Part shown: one piece after another, positions 23,134-32,448 of the stretch
How the letters are laid out: every line of letters begins with the position of its first letter
How positions within the stretch are numbered: position 1 is the stretch's first letter
Assembly (NCBI GenBank): GCA_022457155.1
Contig: JAJGOT010000166.1
Coordinates: 1,326,501 to 1,390,500, forward strand
Length of the DNA stretch: 64,000 nt
Direction of reading: 5' to 3'
From: Cladopsammia gracilis
Lineage: Eukaryota > Cnidaria > Anthozoa > Scleractinia > Dendrophylliidae
The notes under the pieces: generated by a model
Seen by the model: only the letters and a program-made list of their open reading frames with translations
What the model was told of the DNA's origin: nothing
The model's database searches: none
Position numbers and translations under genes: made by a program

Positions 23134-23235
23134 AAGACACCGGAGGCTAATGAATATGAGTGTGGATACTTGGTATTGGTTGGAGATCATGACAAGATGG
23201 AGAAAACCGCTGACAATGAGGAAAGCCCATATTAG
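23134..23235 (+). pseudogene. Decayed copy of the tyrosine-motif tail exon
   Basis: The same acceptor phrase (ATTACCCAG) and peptide start (KTPEANEYECGYLVLVGDHD) as 21289. One extra base in CATATTAGTCACAAAC converts the second YxxL region into a TAG stop after 33 codons. DNA similarity to the first copy continues to about 23375. The first motif is kept as YLVL and the second is lost. Confidence 0.55.
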
Positions 23236-23746
23236 TCACAAACTTGAACAGGAAGCTGCGAAAATTGCGGGCACAGAGAACCTGAGCAAATAATAGAGTA
23301 GACAACAGAAAATAATGAAGTCAAGAAGTTGTTGGAGCGACAACAGTGAAAACAACAACTACGGAAAAACAACAGTGTAAAATTAGCAAGGGACTGGTTA
23401 GGAAGATCGTACATTTATCCTCGATGATTGTTTACCAAGTTGATAATCTTTAACATTTTTATCATCTATCTTATTGCCCGGGAGGAGAGGGTGGTGAATT
23501 GAGGGTACCCAATAAAGTTAGTTGGTCCAGCAATGTTGAAACGTTTTGCACTCCAATGTTGGATGATGTACCACCAACAATTTTTGTCGATGAATGTTTG
23601 ACGAAATTTTGTTTTCTGATCAAACATGTTCCCCAACATTCCGTTGGGCGAGATACGACAATGTTTGCACTTTTACCGGTTTTTCCAATACAAAAACTTA
23701 CCAACAGCCAATCATGTTTCAGCCACGTGTGCAACAAATATTGTTT

Positions 23747-24225
23747 AGAGCAGTTTTCAATTGAGGCCCCGTTCACACGTATCCGGATATTTTTGAATCC
23801 GCAACTTTTTTGTTGCGGATTGGCCTTCCGTCCACACGTATCCGGCGAATTCGGGGAAATACGATTCGAATACGCTACGTGTGGACGCGAATATTTTCTA
23901 ATCCGTAACAAAAAAGTTGCGGATTCAAAAATATCCGGATACGTGTGGACGGGGCCTAAGTGTGGTAAAACCAAAACCAAAGTAATTACTCTGACCAATC
24001 GCAGCAGTCGAAAACAATCCAATGAACCAATCAGAGCTCGAAGCAATTACATGTCGGCGGCGCCAAGCGCGGGAAAACGCGTGCGAGCAAGTCACGATTG
24101 GTTTTGGTTTTACTTCTGATAGGTCGAGAAAGTGGCGCGAGTTTTTTTAACCAATCACAAAGCTTAGCAATGAAAAACCAAAGAAATTGTGTAAATACTT
24201 TTTACACTCAATTGAAAACTGCTCT
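23747..24225. mobile_element. CCAAT-rich MITE, copy 1
   Basis: Ends AGAGCAGTTTTCAATTGA and TCAATTGAAAACTGCTCT pair. The body holds several CCAAT/ATTGG boxes, a CCAAGCGCGGGAAAA phrase and GGTTTTGGTTTTA. A 192-bp MITE is inserted at 23765. Related copies are at 32116, 48200 and 58400. Confidence 0.7.
23765..23956. mobile_element. Nested MITE with GGCCCCGT termini
   Basis: Termini GGCCCCGTTCACACGTATCC and GGATACGTGTGGACGGGGCC pair. It interrupts the CCAAT element between CAATTGA and GTGTGG. The flanks TGA and TAA fit a mutated 3-bp target duplication, as for PIF/Harbinger. Confidence 0.8.
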
Positions 24226-24383
24226 ATCCGCGCATCCAACATTGTCATTCAACAATTGTTGACCAACAATGTTGGGGCGTTTAATCGCGCGCCTAACACT
24301 GCCATCCAGCAAATGTTGTCTAGCAATTTTGGAAAGTTTAGTCGGGGCTTAAAGTCAAAGTTAATCGATTTACACATAACAAT

Positions 24384-24766
24384 GGCTGTGTTTTCACGAG
24401 GCGGTTTTTCTCACTTAACATTCCTGTAGGTAATTTGTTTACTGACCGCGTTAAGCAGCTTAAAAAATTTATGCGTTTTCACGGACAGAACTTTATTCAT
24501 TTTTCTTATACCATGCGCGATATATTTTCTTTTGTTAAAACAATAGAAAATTAGAACACAAAAGAACGACAATACAATGCCCTTCTTTGTTGTTTTATTG
24601 CCGACAAGCTTAAGCGACCTGGTTTGGTAGCTTAAATTTAATGAGAATTCTATTGTAGTTCGCCGACTCGCTTAACTTTAAGCGGGTTGGACAAGCAACT
24701 GTTTTCACGAGTTTTCCGACTGTCACTCGCTCAGCGACTTGAAAAATCGCTCGTGAAAACACGGCC
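24384..24766 (+). mobile_element. GGCTGTGTTTTCACGAG MITE, copy 1
   Basis: Ends GGCTGTGTTTTCACGAG and CTCGTGAAAACACGGCC pair. The body has GGACAGAACTTTATTC and CTTTAAGCGGGTTGG. Flanks AAT/AAC suggest a 3-bp target site with one change. Confidence 0.85.
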
Positions 24767-24957
24767 AACGACAACCAATTTTGGAAGCTACCCAATTTGA
24801 CGTGTTCCTGCGGCTTCTTTATCACGTGCGCACGTGCATCTCTCATGCCCGCACATCACGTTTCGACACGTTTATCGTCAGAAACCCGGAGTCAACAATA
24901 GCGCTTGTTTTTTCTGCGCAAGCAGGCAACATTTACCTTCATTTTTTTGTACACAGT

Positions 24958-25371
24958 GGCCGTGTTTTCACGAGCAATTTTTCAAGTCGCTGAGCGAGTG
25001 ACTATCGGAAATCTCGTGAAAACAGTTGCTTGTCCAACTCGCTTAAAGTTAAGCGAGTCGGCGAACTACAATAGAATTCTCATTAAATTTAAGCCATCAA
25101 ACCAGGTCGCTTAAGCTTGTCGGCAATTAATTTCGGCCAATCACATTTCGCCAGCGTTCAAACAACAAAGAAGGGTATTGTATTGTCGTTCTTTTGTGTT
25201 CTAATTTTCTATTGTTTTAACAAAAGAAAATATATCGCGCATAGTATAAGAAAAATGAATAAAGTTCTGTCCGTGAAAACGCATAAATTTTTTAAGCTGC
25301 TTAACGCGGTCAGTAAACAAATCACCTACAGGAATGTTAAGCGAGAAAAACTGCCTCGTGAAAACACAGCC
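24958..25371 (-). mobile_element. GGCTGTGTTTTCACGAG MITE, copy 2 (inverted)
   Basis: An inverted copy of the 24384 element, 191 bases away, with a perfect AGT target duplication (24955-24957, 25372-25374). The 104-114 residue ORFs found in copies of this family are repeat shadows. Confidence 0.85.
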
Positions 25372-25491
25372 AGTGACTTCTATTTCAGCATCAATTTATT
25401 CTGGGCAAATAATCATTACATTTCCGACAGAATTTTGTTAATATTAAAAGAGATTTCTTAAAACATAAAACTGTAAAAACGAACGATAAAA

Positions 25492-25532
25492 TCCGACGTT
25501 TCGGAGTAGTCATGACTCCATTATCAAGGAAA
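25492..25532 (-). other. Hammerhead-like hairpin motif
   Basis: Minus strand: CTTGATAATGGAGTCATGAC, then TACTCCGAAACGTCGG. Stem GGAGT/ACTCC is perfect, followed by GAAACGTC. It lies inverted to an identical motif at 25662, so a repeat of about 245 bp is framed by the two. Confidence 0.45.
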
Positions 25533-25661
25533 ATGTAAAAAAGATCATGCAAATTACAGCATTTTGGCGCGAAGAATAACATAAGAGGGTGCGAAGATTC
25601 TAAGAATACTTTCGCACGAATGGAGTCTGATTGCACGTTGAGATTTGGCTTTATGATAATT

Positions 25662-25700
25662 TCCTTGATAATGGAGTCATGACTACTCCGAAACGTCGGA
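25662..25700 (+). other. Hammerhead-like hairpin motif (inverted partner)
   Basis: Same motif as 25492 on the plus strand: TGATAAT, helix GGAGT/ACTCC, GAAACGTCGG. The arrangement could be two element ends facing each other. Confidence 0.45.
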
Positions 25701-26041
25701 TTTCATCGTTCGCTTTTACAATTTTGTTAATGGGCTACGAAAAAGAAGCTTTTTGGATACCCGAAGCAAAACAAATACGTACAAATGGTCTGAGGCAACA
25801 TTTGCAGGTGAGTAAAGTAGGCCGTTATTCTTTGCCAGGATAATCTCGTATTCGTTCGTAGACATTATTAAGTTTCTCGTCGTTTCTAGCAAAAGAAGTT
25901 GTCCGGACCGAATCTCTTACTGATTCAGGCGGCTGCCAACTGTTCACTACTCGTTGTCGTCCACTTTTATTCAGAATGAAACAAAGCTATGACAAATTAA
26001 GTTCTAAATCGTAAAATATTTCAATTTTACAATTTCGGCGA

Positions 26042-26213
26042 ATAGACCAATTTTCAGTTGTCTACTTAGCAACCTGGCCTTTGTGTGGAAGTGAGGGTGG
26101 AGTTGATCTTGTTCTGATGGAAACCTTTCTTCTTCTTCATATCTAAATCGTCGTTATTATGCTAACCAACATGAGTTACATATGAAAAGCAGGAAGGTTT
26201 GTATCAAAACAAA

Positions 26214-26248
<35 letters not shown>

Positions 26249-26300
26249 GTGCTAAGCACACCCATATTATACCCGTGGCTGGTCCCCGCAGCTTTCTTCT
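26042..26300. mobile_element. MITE related to 55112-55345
   Basis: Both copies share TCAGTTGTCT or CACAGTTGTCT at the left, CTGGCCTTTG, GAAAGGTTTGTATCAAA-style phrases and GCCTC(A/G)CTTTC. In this copy the right terminus has decayed. Confidence 0.55.
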
Positions 26301-26686
26301 CATTCAAAATGGCCGGCGGACAACGCTTCCGAAATACACAAAAAATGTGGAAAATTCATATGAAATATGTTTAAATGTCTTTTTTCTGCTTGAAGCAGGG
26401 GTCACAGATTGTAAGAAAACAAGTATGGCTGCCTATCGTTAGAAATAGCCACCGAAGAGGATATTTCATCCTATGTCACGTGATAAAATACTGCGGTGGT
26501 TTCTCTGTCCACGCAGCCATTTCGAAGGCTGCAAAGCTCATGGGAACGAGGTTGGTTAACATGCTGTTTAATATCGCTCGTTCTATAAACGTCCTAAGCG
26601 AAAAAATCATATTACGAAAACAGTAAATATTCGCAAGGTTACAAGAGACCTCACTTGAAATCAAAGAGGGGTCTTGACGAAAAGTA

Positions 26687-27497
26687 CCATAAATTCTCTA
26701 TTAAGCTAACCCCCCCCCCCCCCCCACCGGAGGGGGGATTTATTTATTTATTTCAAGCGCTTTTGAGGAAGAGCTTAATAGAGAGGGCGCTTATTATAGT
26801 CTAGCGAAACGCCAGCAATGGTCCTTATCGTAGATGAGTACGCCACGCCAACATATCAGCGGTTTCTCGCTTTCTTGACCCTATAGTCTCGTTTTGACGT
26901 TTACGGGAACCTCTGACGACGATGAGCGTAAACATCAAAACGAGACTATAGGGTCAAGAAAGCGAGAAACCGCTGATATGTTGGCGTGGCGTAGTCATCT
27001 ACAATAAGGGCTATTCACCACTCATCTTTTTGTCATTCATGGAGTTCAATAGGTTCTCGCAAATGAATTAAATTAAATGTTAAAAACTTCCATGCTGGGA
27101 ATATTTCCCCCCAATAAGTATGGTGTGTACATTTGTTCCCGGATTGCTACAGTAAAAATGCACCGGTACTGCAGTATGTCATTCATTGTTTTGGTTGTGA
27201 AGGAAAAGAGGGAGGTGAGGGCTTAAAAAAGGCGGGGTGGGAGGGGGGCTAAATACGTTTCTTTCTCCAAAAAGGGGGGCGCTTTAAGAGAGAACTTTAT
27301 TAACTTATCAACTTTATTGGTCACATAAATTAAAAATTAATACATATATAAAAATTAAAAAAAAAACGGAGATAAATAAGAGGACCAAATAGGATTGCGC
27401 GAACGGGAAATAAAAAAAATCCCATGCGAGGCGCAACCCAAAATCTAAAAAAATATATATATCCGATAAGAAAACTTAATAGAGGATTTACGGTATA
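26687..27497. mobile_element. Element with TACCATAAATTCTCTATTAAG-type ends, containing a nested palindrome
   Basis: Left ATAAATTCTCTATTAAG and right CTTAATAGAGGATTTAC pair loosely. Within it are C- and G-rich phrases. A second palindrome (26822-27009) is inserted. Similar 'unfinished-exon' repeats are at 37551 and 45048. Confidence 0.5.
26822..27009. mobile_element. Near-perfect palindromic MITE
   Basis: Arms of about 80 bp (CCTTATCGTAGATGAGTACG against its complement ending ACAATAAGG) pair around a 20-base centre near 26915. The sequence is highly symmetrical, so it is a young or gene-converted insertion. Confidence 0.85.
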
Positions 27498-27547
27498 AGC
27501 TACAAAAGTATCCGTATTACAAAATGGTTACACCTCATAGAACTTCC

Positions 27548-29293
27548 TTATTGTTTTTTACTTTCTAAGCGATATTTTCTAGCTTTTCGTGCCTTTTGTA
27601 TCATAGAATTCAGAATGTTGTAATTCACTTGTTTATATCCATGTTTATCGCCCCTGGTCACCACTGCCCAAGGATATAACCTCTCCACTTCTTGAGCAAT
27701 CACCCCTCGCCCCGCCTCACCCAGACCGAACTTCTCCCGCGCAGCTTTGTTCCATTTCCAGTCCACTCCCCTAAGGTTGATAATGTCGAATTCAGAGTGA
27801 GGCAGAGTGGTAATGTTTTGCTTCAACCGCTGGTCGCTGAAGAAATAAGCTCCCGCAGCGGCAAACGCTCCAACGGCAGCGCCAAGAAACGATTCAAACC
27901 CCCCTCCTCCTGTTCCTTGTTTTTGGGACTGCACTTTGTGAATGTGCCGCGACATGCGATCAACTTCACTTTCCAACATTTTCTTTTGTCTCTCAACTTC
28001 CGCCCTGTCCTCCTTTTCTTTCCTTAATTTCTGTTCTTTCTCCTCGTTTTCTCTTTCCCATGTTTCCTGAGCGATTTCCAATTCTTTTTCCACCTTTTCT
28101 CTCAGTTCCGTTTCTTCTTTCGCTTTCATTTCGTTCTCTTCATTTTCCCTTGCTTTCGTTTCGGCTGCCAACAAATCAGCTCTGGCAGAATCCACGTTTT
28201 CTTTCAGGGCGCATTTTGTTTCGAACAACTCCACTTTATTCCCCAAACTGCCGCTAATTTCGCTTGCAGTTCCATCCAAAACCGGCTTTACAATCTGTTC
28301 ATAGGCCTTTGCGCAAATTCGCCCTTCAAATGTTTGGTACACATCGTAGAAATCCATCCACGAATTATTATTCATTGCATGAAAAAGATCTGTGACAAAT
28401 CCCACCAGGGTCTCACCGTTCATCAAACGATTGCCTTTTAACGAGCTTTTTGGCGGGTACTTTTTAAACTGTTTCACAAGCGAAAGGATGTCGTCATAAA
28501 ACTCACTCTTTCGTAACTTTCGCATGTCTTTGAATATCGAGACATCTTGAACGTACGGTATTTGTTGTACAAAAATTTTGTCTCTCGAAAAATATTCGCT
28601 TATTATCTTCCTCTCCTCGTTTTTTCCATCCGTGTTGTTCGCTTGCAGGATAAAATTCTTGATGTATTCATCCAGAGTGTACCCCTGAGGAGTCCCAAGC
28701 GATCCCCGCACTACTACCCCGAGATGCGGAAAATTGTCAAATCTCTTGTCTGGGAATGTTAACTCGGTGTGCCTCGCGATGTGATACAGAAAATCCAAGA
28801 CGTCGTTTTGAACCAAGTCGTTGGCAAAAATGTTAACAGCCGACGATACAAGAGCGGTAAATACACTGAAATGCTTCGTGACCTTATCGTCTCCAATATT
28901 CAATCCTTCCACATCCAGCAAAATAACGTTCTTTTCATCCCCGGTTTTCGCTGGAATTATCGATGCCCAAACTCCGTGCGTGACAGCGGCGTGCGTATTG
29001 CCAGTTTCGAAGACTTCATCGAGTTGAAAACTGTTTTCCTCCCAGAAATGGCGAATAAGATTCATCGTAGTTGATTTACCGATCCGGACATCGCCAACAG
29101 CACTCAGCACGGATATCGGAGAATCAAGCTTTGAGACTTCAACCAAACAATGGGAATCGAGAACGAATTTTTTCGTGTCTTTGTCGTAGGCGAGCAACTG
29201 TTGAGCCTTCTTCGGTTTTGAAGTTCCTGCCGAAGAGCTTTTCAGGGTGCAAACGGCGAGAAAGACTAAAATTTCGGTTCGCAGAAAAATCAT
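27548..29293 (-). CDS. GBP-like GTPase fused to a peptidase S74 self-cleaving chaperone domain
   Basis: Intronless 581-residue protein. Residues 1-22 look like a signal peptide (hydrophobic FLAVCTL, then SSSAG). Residues about 30-330 match the guanylate-binding protein/RHD3 GTPase fold: P-loop GDVRIGKST (67-75), THGVW (105-109) in the G2 position, and DVEG (127-130) as G3. The G4 region reads VVRG instead of the usual (T/V)xRD, so the base-binding Asp seems missing. Residues about 365-455 are a Glu/Lys-rich coiled coil; 460-485 are Gly/Ala-rich and hydrophobic. From 486 comes SDQRLKQNI, the hallmark of peptidase S74 / intramolecular chaperone domains (phage endosialidase tails, MYRF). Ser486 and Lys491 have the spacing of the MYRF catalytic pair, and GVIAQEV (about 531-537) is also conserved. 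Expected behaviour: trimerise, cut before Asp487, release the tail. The function of the fusion is unknown; innate defence is inferred only from the GBP part. The start is the first ATG and gives the signal peptide. Confidence 0.85.
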   Translation of the reverse strand: MIFLRTEILVFLAVCTLKSSSAGTSKPKKAQQLLAYDKDTKKFVLDSHCLVEVSKLDSPISVLSAVGDVRIGKSTTMNLIRHFWEENSFQLDEVFETGNTHAAVTHGVWASIIPAKTGDEKNVILLDVEGLNIGDDKVTKHFSVFTALVSSAVNIFANDLVQNDVLDFLYHIARHTELTFPDKRFDNFPHLGVVVRGSLGTPQGYTLDEYIKNFILQANNTDGKNEERKIISEYFSRDKIFVQQIPYVQDVSIFKDMRKLRKSEFYDDILSLVKQFKKYPPKSSLKGNRLMNGETLVGFVTDLFHAMNNNSWMDFYDVYQTFEGRICAKAYEQIVKPVLDGTASEISGSLGNKVELFETKCALKENVDSARADLLAAETKARENEENEMKAKEETELREKVEKELEIAQETWERENEEKEQKLRKEKEDRAEVERQKKMLESEVDRMSRHIHKVQSQKQGTGGGGFESFLGAAVGAFAAAGAYFFSDQRLKQNITTLPHSEFDIINLRGVDWKWNKAAREKFGLGEAGRGVIAQEVERLYPWAVVTRGDKHGYKQVNYNILNSMIQKARKARKYRLESKKQ

Positions 29294-29367
29294 CTTGACT
29301 CTATACGAGTACCTTTGTTGAATGAATTAAAAGAAAGGAACTGGATAAATCGAGCTGCTTGCAGAAG

Positions 29368-29375
29368 TATAAAAG
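29368..29375 (+). promoter_or_regulatory. TATA box pointing away from the GTPase gene
   Basis: TATAAAAG on the plus strand, 75 bases upstream of the start of the minus-strand GTPase gene and 53 bases before an ATG on the plus strand (29428). It would place transcription start near 29400. Between it and the GTPase gene lies AAAGAAAGGAACT (29330-29342), on the complement AGTTCCTTTCTTT, which is one base off an interferon-response-like AGTTTCNNTTTC pattern. This last point is speculative. Confidence 0.45.
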
Positions 29376-29427
29376 AGGGGTAAACCCCTTTTTCTGAGAA
29401 AGCTTCGGTCAGCAGCTGGCAAAAACA

Positions 29428-29493
29428 ATGACATCGATCTTTATGGTAATTTGCATTCTTACATGTAAAAGTCTAGCTTTTCAGAAAGCTTAG
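29428..29493 (+). CDS. Possible first exon or short secreted peptide
   Basis: ATG 28 bases after the expected start of a TATA promoter opens MTSIFMVICILTCKSLAFQK plus one residue and a stop. The hydrophobic start resembles a signal peptide. A GTAAAA donor inside (after ...ATTCTTACAT) could make it a first exon in phase 1. No downstream exon was recognised in the next 4.7 kb, so this is a weak call. Confidence 0.25.
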   Translation: MTSIFMVICILTCKSLAFQKA

Positions 29494-29499
29494 TTTATG

Positions 29500-30120
29500 T
29501 TCTGAGAAAGTTCAAAGGATTATGATGTATAAAGAATATACGTTGTTTTCATCTGTTTTCCTAACTTTTTAATTTCTTATTCTTCTTTTCGTTTGCTTAT
29601 TCCAACTGGAGACACTGCAGTAATACAATTCTCAAGCCTGTTCGTCACGCAACATTTCGTACGCAATGAGTGATCTTGCGTAACGAGCCGAAAATGAAAT
29701 GTATCTTTTATTTATTCCCATACAGACCATTCAATACCTGTCTCCATCGAATATTTTACTCCAATTAGAATACTGAATACAAAGATAAATATGTTTGGAA
29801 AGTCACGGTAGAGCTTAGATCTTCCTTTCACTTTAAGTTTCTATTCTGTTTGATGACTAACGGGAAAAATCCCACTTTTTCAATAATCCAGTGAGATTGA
29901 AGAGCGTGGCAGTGCTTTATAAACACCTGATACAGCAAAATATTAATATTTTGTTATTTTTTATTTTACATGTATTATAATAATGACCCTTTCAGCTAGA
30001 CTTGACCACTGGTCGACTTATGAGGAACGACCGGGAACTCAAACAAAACGGACTTTGAGAAAGTCAAAACCAAGAGCGCCCATCTCCCGGGATTCCATTT
30101 AGCCTGCGAGCAAGCTCTAG
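29500..30120. other. No gene seen
   Basis: AT-rich, without a convincing exon or repeat. Confidence 0.5.
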
Positions 30121-30129
30121 GGATCGGGT

Positions 30130-30170
<41 letters not shown>
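30121..30170 (+). repeat. GGGCTC microsatellite
   Basis: About seven perfect hexamers of GGGCTC, with flanking variants. Confidence 0.95.
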
Positions 30171-30179
30171 GTTTACAAA

Positions 30180-30590
30180 ATAAATTTAAAGGATAAAACT
30201 AGACGACCTATATTTGCTACACGTCGTTACCTAGATTTCTGAAAATTACCAATTGATATTGTTAACAAAATATTCCATTCTTTATTTCTCCCTATTCTTA
30301 TGTATGGTTCAGAAGTTTGGGGAGAATTGAACGAACACATGTTTACTTTTGAAACGTTTCTTGGGAGTTACTAAGCAATGTCCAAATGTAGCATGTAGAA
30401 ATGAACTTGGCAGATTGTCATTCAAAGGAAAAATTGACATAAATATGATGAAATTCTGGTTACACCTGGAAAGTTTACCTGAGAATAATATTGCCAAGCA
30501 ATGCCTCTACCTGTCCAAAAATATGGCAGTAAAAAACCATTTAAGCTTAATGCAAAAAGTTAACTGTTTATTTTAAACTTCAAATCTAAA
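30180..30590 (+). pseudogene. LINE reverse transcriptase C-terminal fragment
   Basis: In one frame: FLPILMYGSEVWGELNEH. After a frameshift: FLGVTKQCPNVACRNELGRL, then KIDINMMKFWLHLESLPENN. PILxYGSEVWG followed by a 'xLGVxxxxPNxAxxxELGRxPL' stretch is the typical end of RT in non-LTR retrotransposons. It is truncated and frameshifted, so it is a dead 5'-truncated insertion. Confidence 0.7.
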
Positions 30591-30706
30591 CACTTCCAAC
30601 ACCTAGTTAGAAGCTGTTAGCCCGCTGGGGGGGGGGGGGGGGGGGTTAACTCAACAAAGTTTTGTACGGGGATGCTCCGACCCCAGGTCCAAACCCTTAA
30701 AATCAG

Positions 30707-30877
30707 AAAACGGCAAACTGATCCTTACGGCAAGGCGATGAAGGAGTAAATAAAAGAATGAAACAAAATTTATATTTAAACGAATTTAAATATAAATATA
30801 AATATAAATATAAATTTTGTTTTATTCTTTTATTTACTCCTTCATCGCCTTGCCGTAAGGATCAGTTTGCCGTTTTC
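30707..30877. mobile_element. Palindrome around a TTTAAATATAAATATAAA core
   Basis: AGAAAACGGCAAACTGATCC at the left and its complement at the right pair over about 75 bases. The GATCAGTTTGCCGTTTT end recurs at 45838 and at 38146, so it marks a repeat family. Confidence 0.8.
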
Positions 30878-30974
30878 TCATTTTATACAAGTAGTTATTG
30901 TACTGATCCAGGTCTACAACTGGGAGATCCGGCACCACTCAACGGTTTGTCGCTGTGGTCTTGCTGATATTTTA

Positions 30975-31345
30975 TATTCCAAACCCTTACCCTTTCATAT
31001 ACCGTTTTTGACAGAAAAGGTACCCCTTTCATATACCTTTCATTGAAAATGGCACCCCTTTCACATACCTTTCATTGAAAATGGTACCCCTTTCATATAG
31101 CCTTTACGTGCATCTGTTTTATATATTTTGAAAGGCCCCTTTTATAATACTTAAATGGTAGTTTTCCCTACCTTTTTTATGCTTCAACGGCGTGTTTTTG
31201 CTACCCTTTCCTATTCTTCGTGAAATCCCTACCCTTTCATATACTTCAACTCGTAAAATCCCGACCCTTTCATATACCTCCAGCCTCAAAAAGGTACCCC
31301 TTTCGGGCGGAGCATCCCCGTATAGCCCATTATAGGGAGTACCCC
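30975..31345. repeat. Short repeats of TACCCCTTTCATATACC
   Basis: Ten or so imperfect units in which ACCCTTTCATATAC alternates with variable bases. It ends near GGGAGTACCCCCCGG. Similar wording occurs at 480-540. Confidence 0.7.
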
Positions 31346-31424
31346 CCGGGGCAGTTAGATATTAACAACTGCACTGAAATTATTTCACGTGTTCGATTAA
31401 CTGTTAACAAAACTGCAACAACAG

Positions 31425-31592
31425 GGGCAGATCCAGGATTTTTCTTAGGAGGGGGTGCACCTCTAAGGAATGACTTAACCACGTTTTTTTCTTTTCTTTG
31501 CAGAATACCAGTTATATTAGAAAGATGCAGGTCATCTCAGGGGGGGTGCGCACCCCTGCACCCCCCCCCCCCAGATCCACCCCTGAACAAGC
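31425..31592. mobile_element. MITE with CAGGGGCAGATCCAG termini
   Basis: Left CAGGGGCAGATCCAGG and right AGATCCACCCCTG pair. The interior has GGGGGTGCACC/GGTGCGCACCCC phrases. Poly-C runs near the right end. Confidence 0.6.
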
Positions 31593-32052
31593 CAACAAAT
31601 TGATCATGAGCTGTTAAATTCAAATAAAAAGCTTAAATTCTACTCAACCTTCAAAAAAGATTGCCAAAAAGCTCTTCCTGGATTCGAGAAAAAATCCCCT
31701 CCATAAAAAACTTATCAATAAATTTCCGACTTTGGGAATTATAATTTAAGAATAGAAACTGGAAGATACAACAAAACTCCCAGAAAATCTGAGAATCTGT
31801 TCTTTTCGCCAGCTAAATGAAATCGAAAAAAAAATGAATCATATTTCTTATTTACTTGCCAACATAACAGCAATGTGCGAGAGAAATTTTTTAATGAAAT
31901 AAATGAGAAATATCTAAATTTTAGTAACCTCAACAATAACTCTAGAATATTGTTTCTCTTTAACAGCGTTGATCCTTTTTTATCTGTAGGACTACCACTG
32001 CTTTTATTTATGATTCAATGTTAAATCTCATTAAATCGACAATCAGTATTAG
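31593..32052. other. No gene seen
   Basis: AT-rich; nothing recognisable on either strand. Confidence 0.5.
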
Positions 32053-32448
32053 CTTGATTATTTAATTTCCTTTTCGTAAATTGTAATTTCAATTTAGATC
32101 ATATTTAGTAGGTAATAGAGCAGCTTTCAATTGAGTGTCGCAAGTAATTACACAATTGCTTTGGTTTTGCATTGCTACGCTTTGTGATTGGCTAAAAAAT
32201 CTCGCGCAACTTTCTCGACCAATCAGAAGTAACACCAAAACCAATCGTGACTTGCTCGCACGCGTTTTCCCGCGCTTGGCGCCGCCGACATGTAAATGCT
32301 TCGAGCTCTGATTGGTTCATTGGATTGTTTACGACTGCTGGTTTTGGTTTTGGTTTTGCGACACTCAGTTGAAAACTGCTCTATTACCTACTAAATATGA
32401 TCTAAATTGAAATTATAATTTACGAAAAGGAAATTAAATAATCAAGCA
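32053..32448. mobile_element. CCAAT-rich MITE, copy 2, with 100-bp arms
   Basis: Arms of about 100 bp (starting GCTTGATTATTTAATTTCC) pair and frame AGAGCAG...CTGCTCT (32116-32383), the ends of the CCAAT element family. The body has CCAATCAG, TGATTGG (several), TTTTCCCGCGCTTGGCGCC and repeated GGTTTTG. The outer arms may be a second element that received the first at its centre. Confidence 0.75.

Noticed and set aside
23471..24119. 191- and 206-residue overlapping ORFs on both strands
   Set aside because: They cross a MITE nested in another MITE; the palindromic structure makes long open frames on both strands by chance.
24781..25461. Several 69-114 residue ORFs, also repeated at 47686-48187
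   Set aside because: All fall inside copies of the GGCTGTGTTTTCACGAG MITE and change strand with the element.
30349..30576. 75-residue ORF as a host gene
   Set aside because: Peptide is the end of a LINE reverse transcriptase with a frameshift; recorded as a pseudogene.
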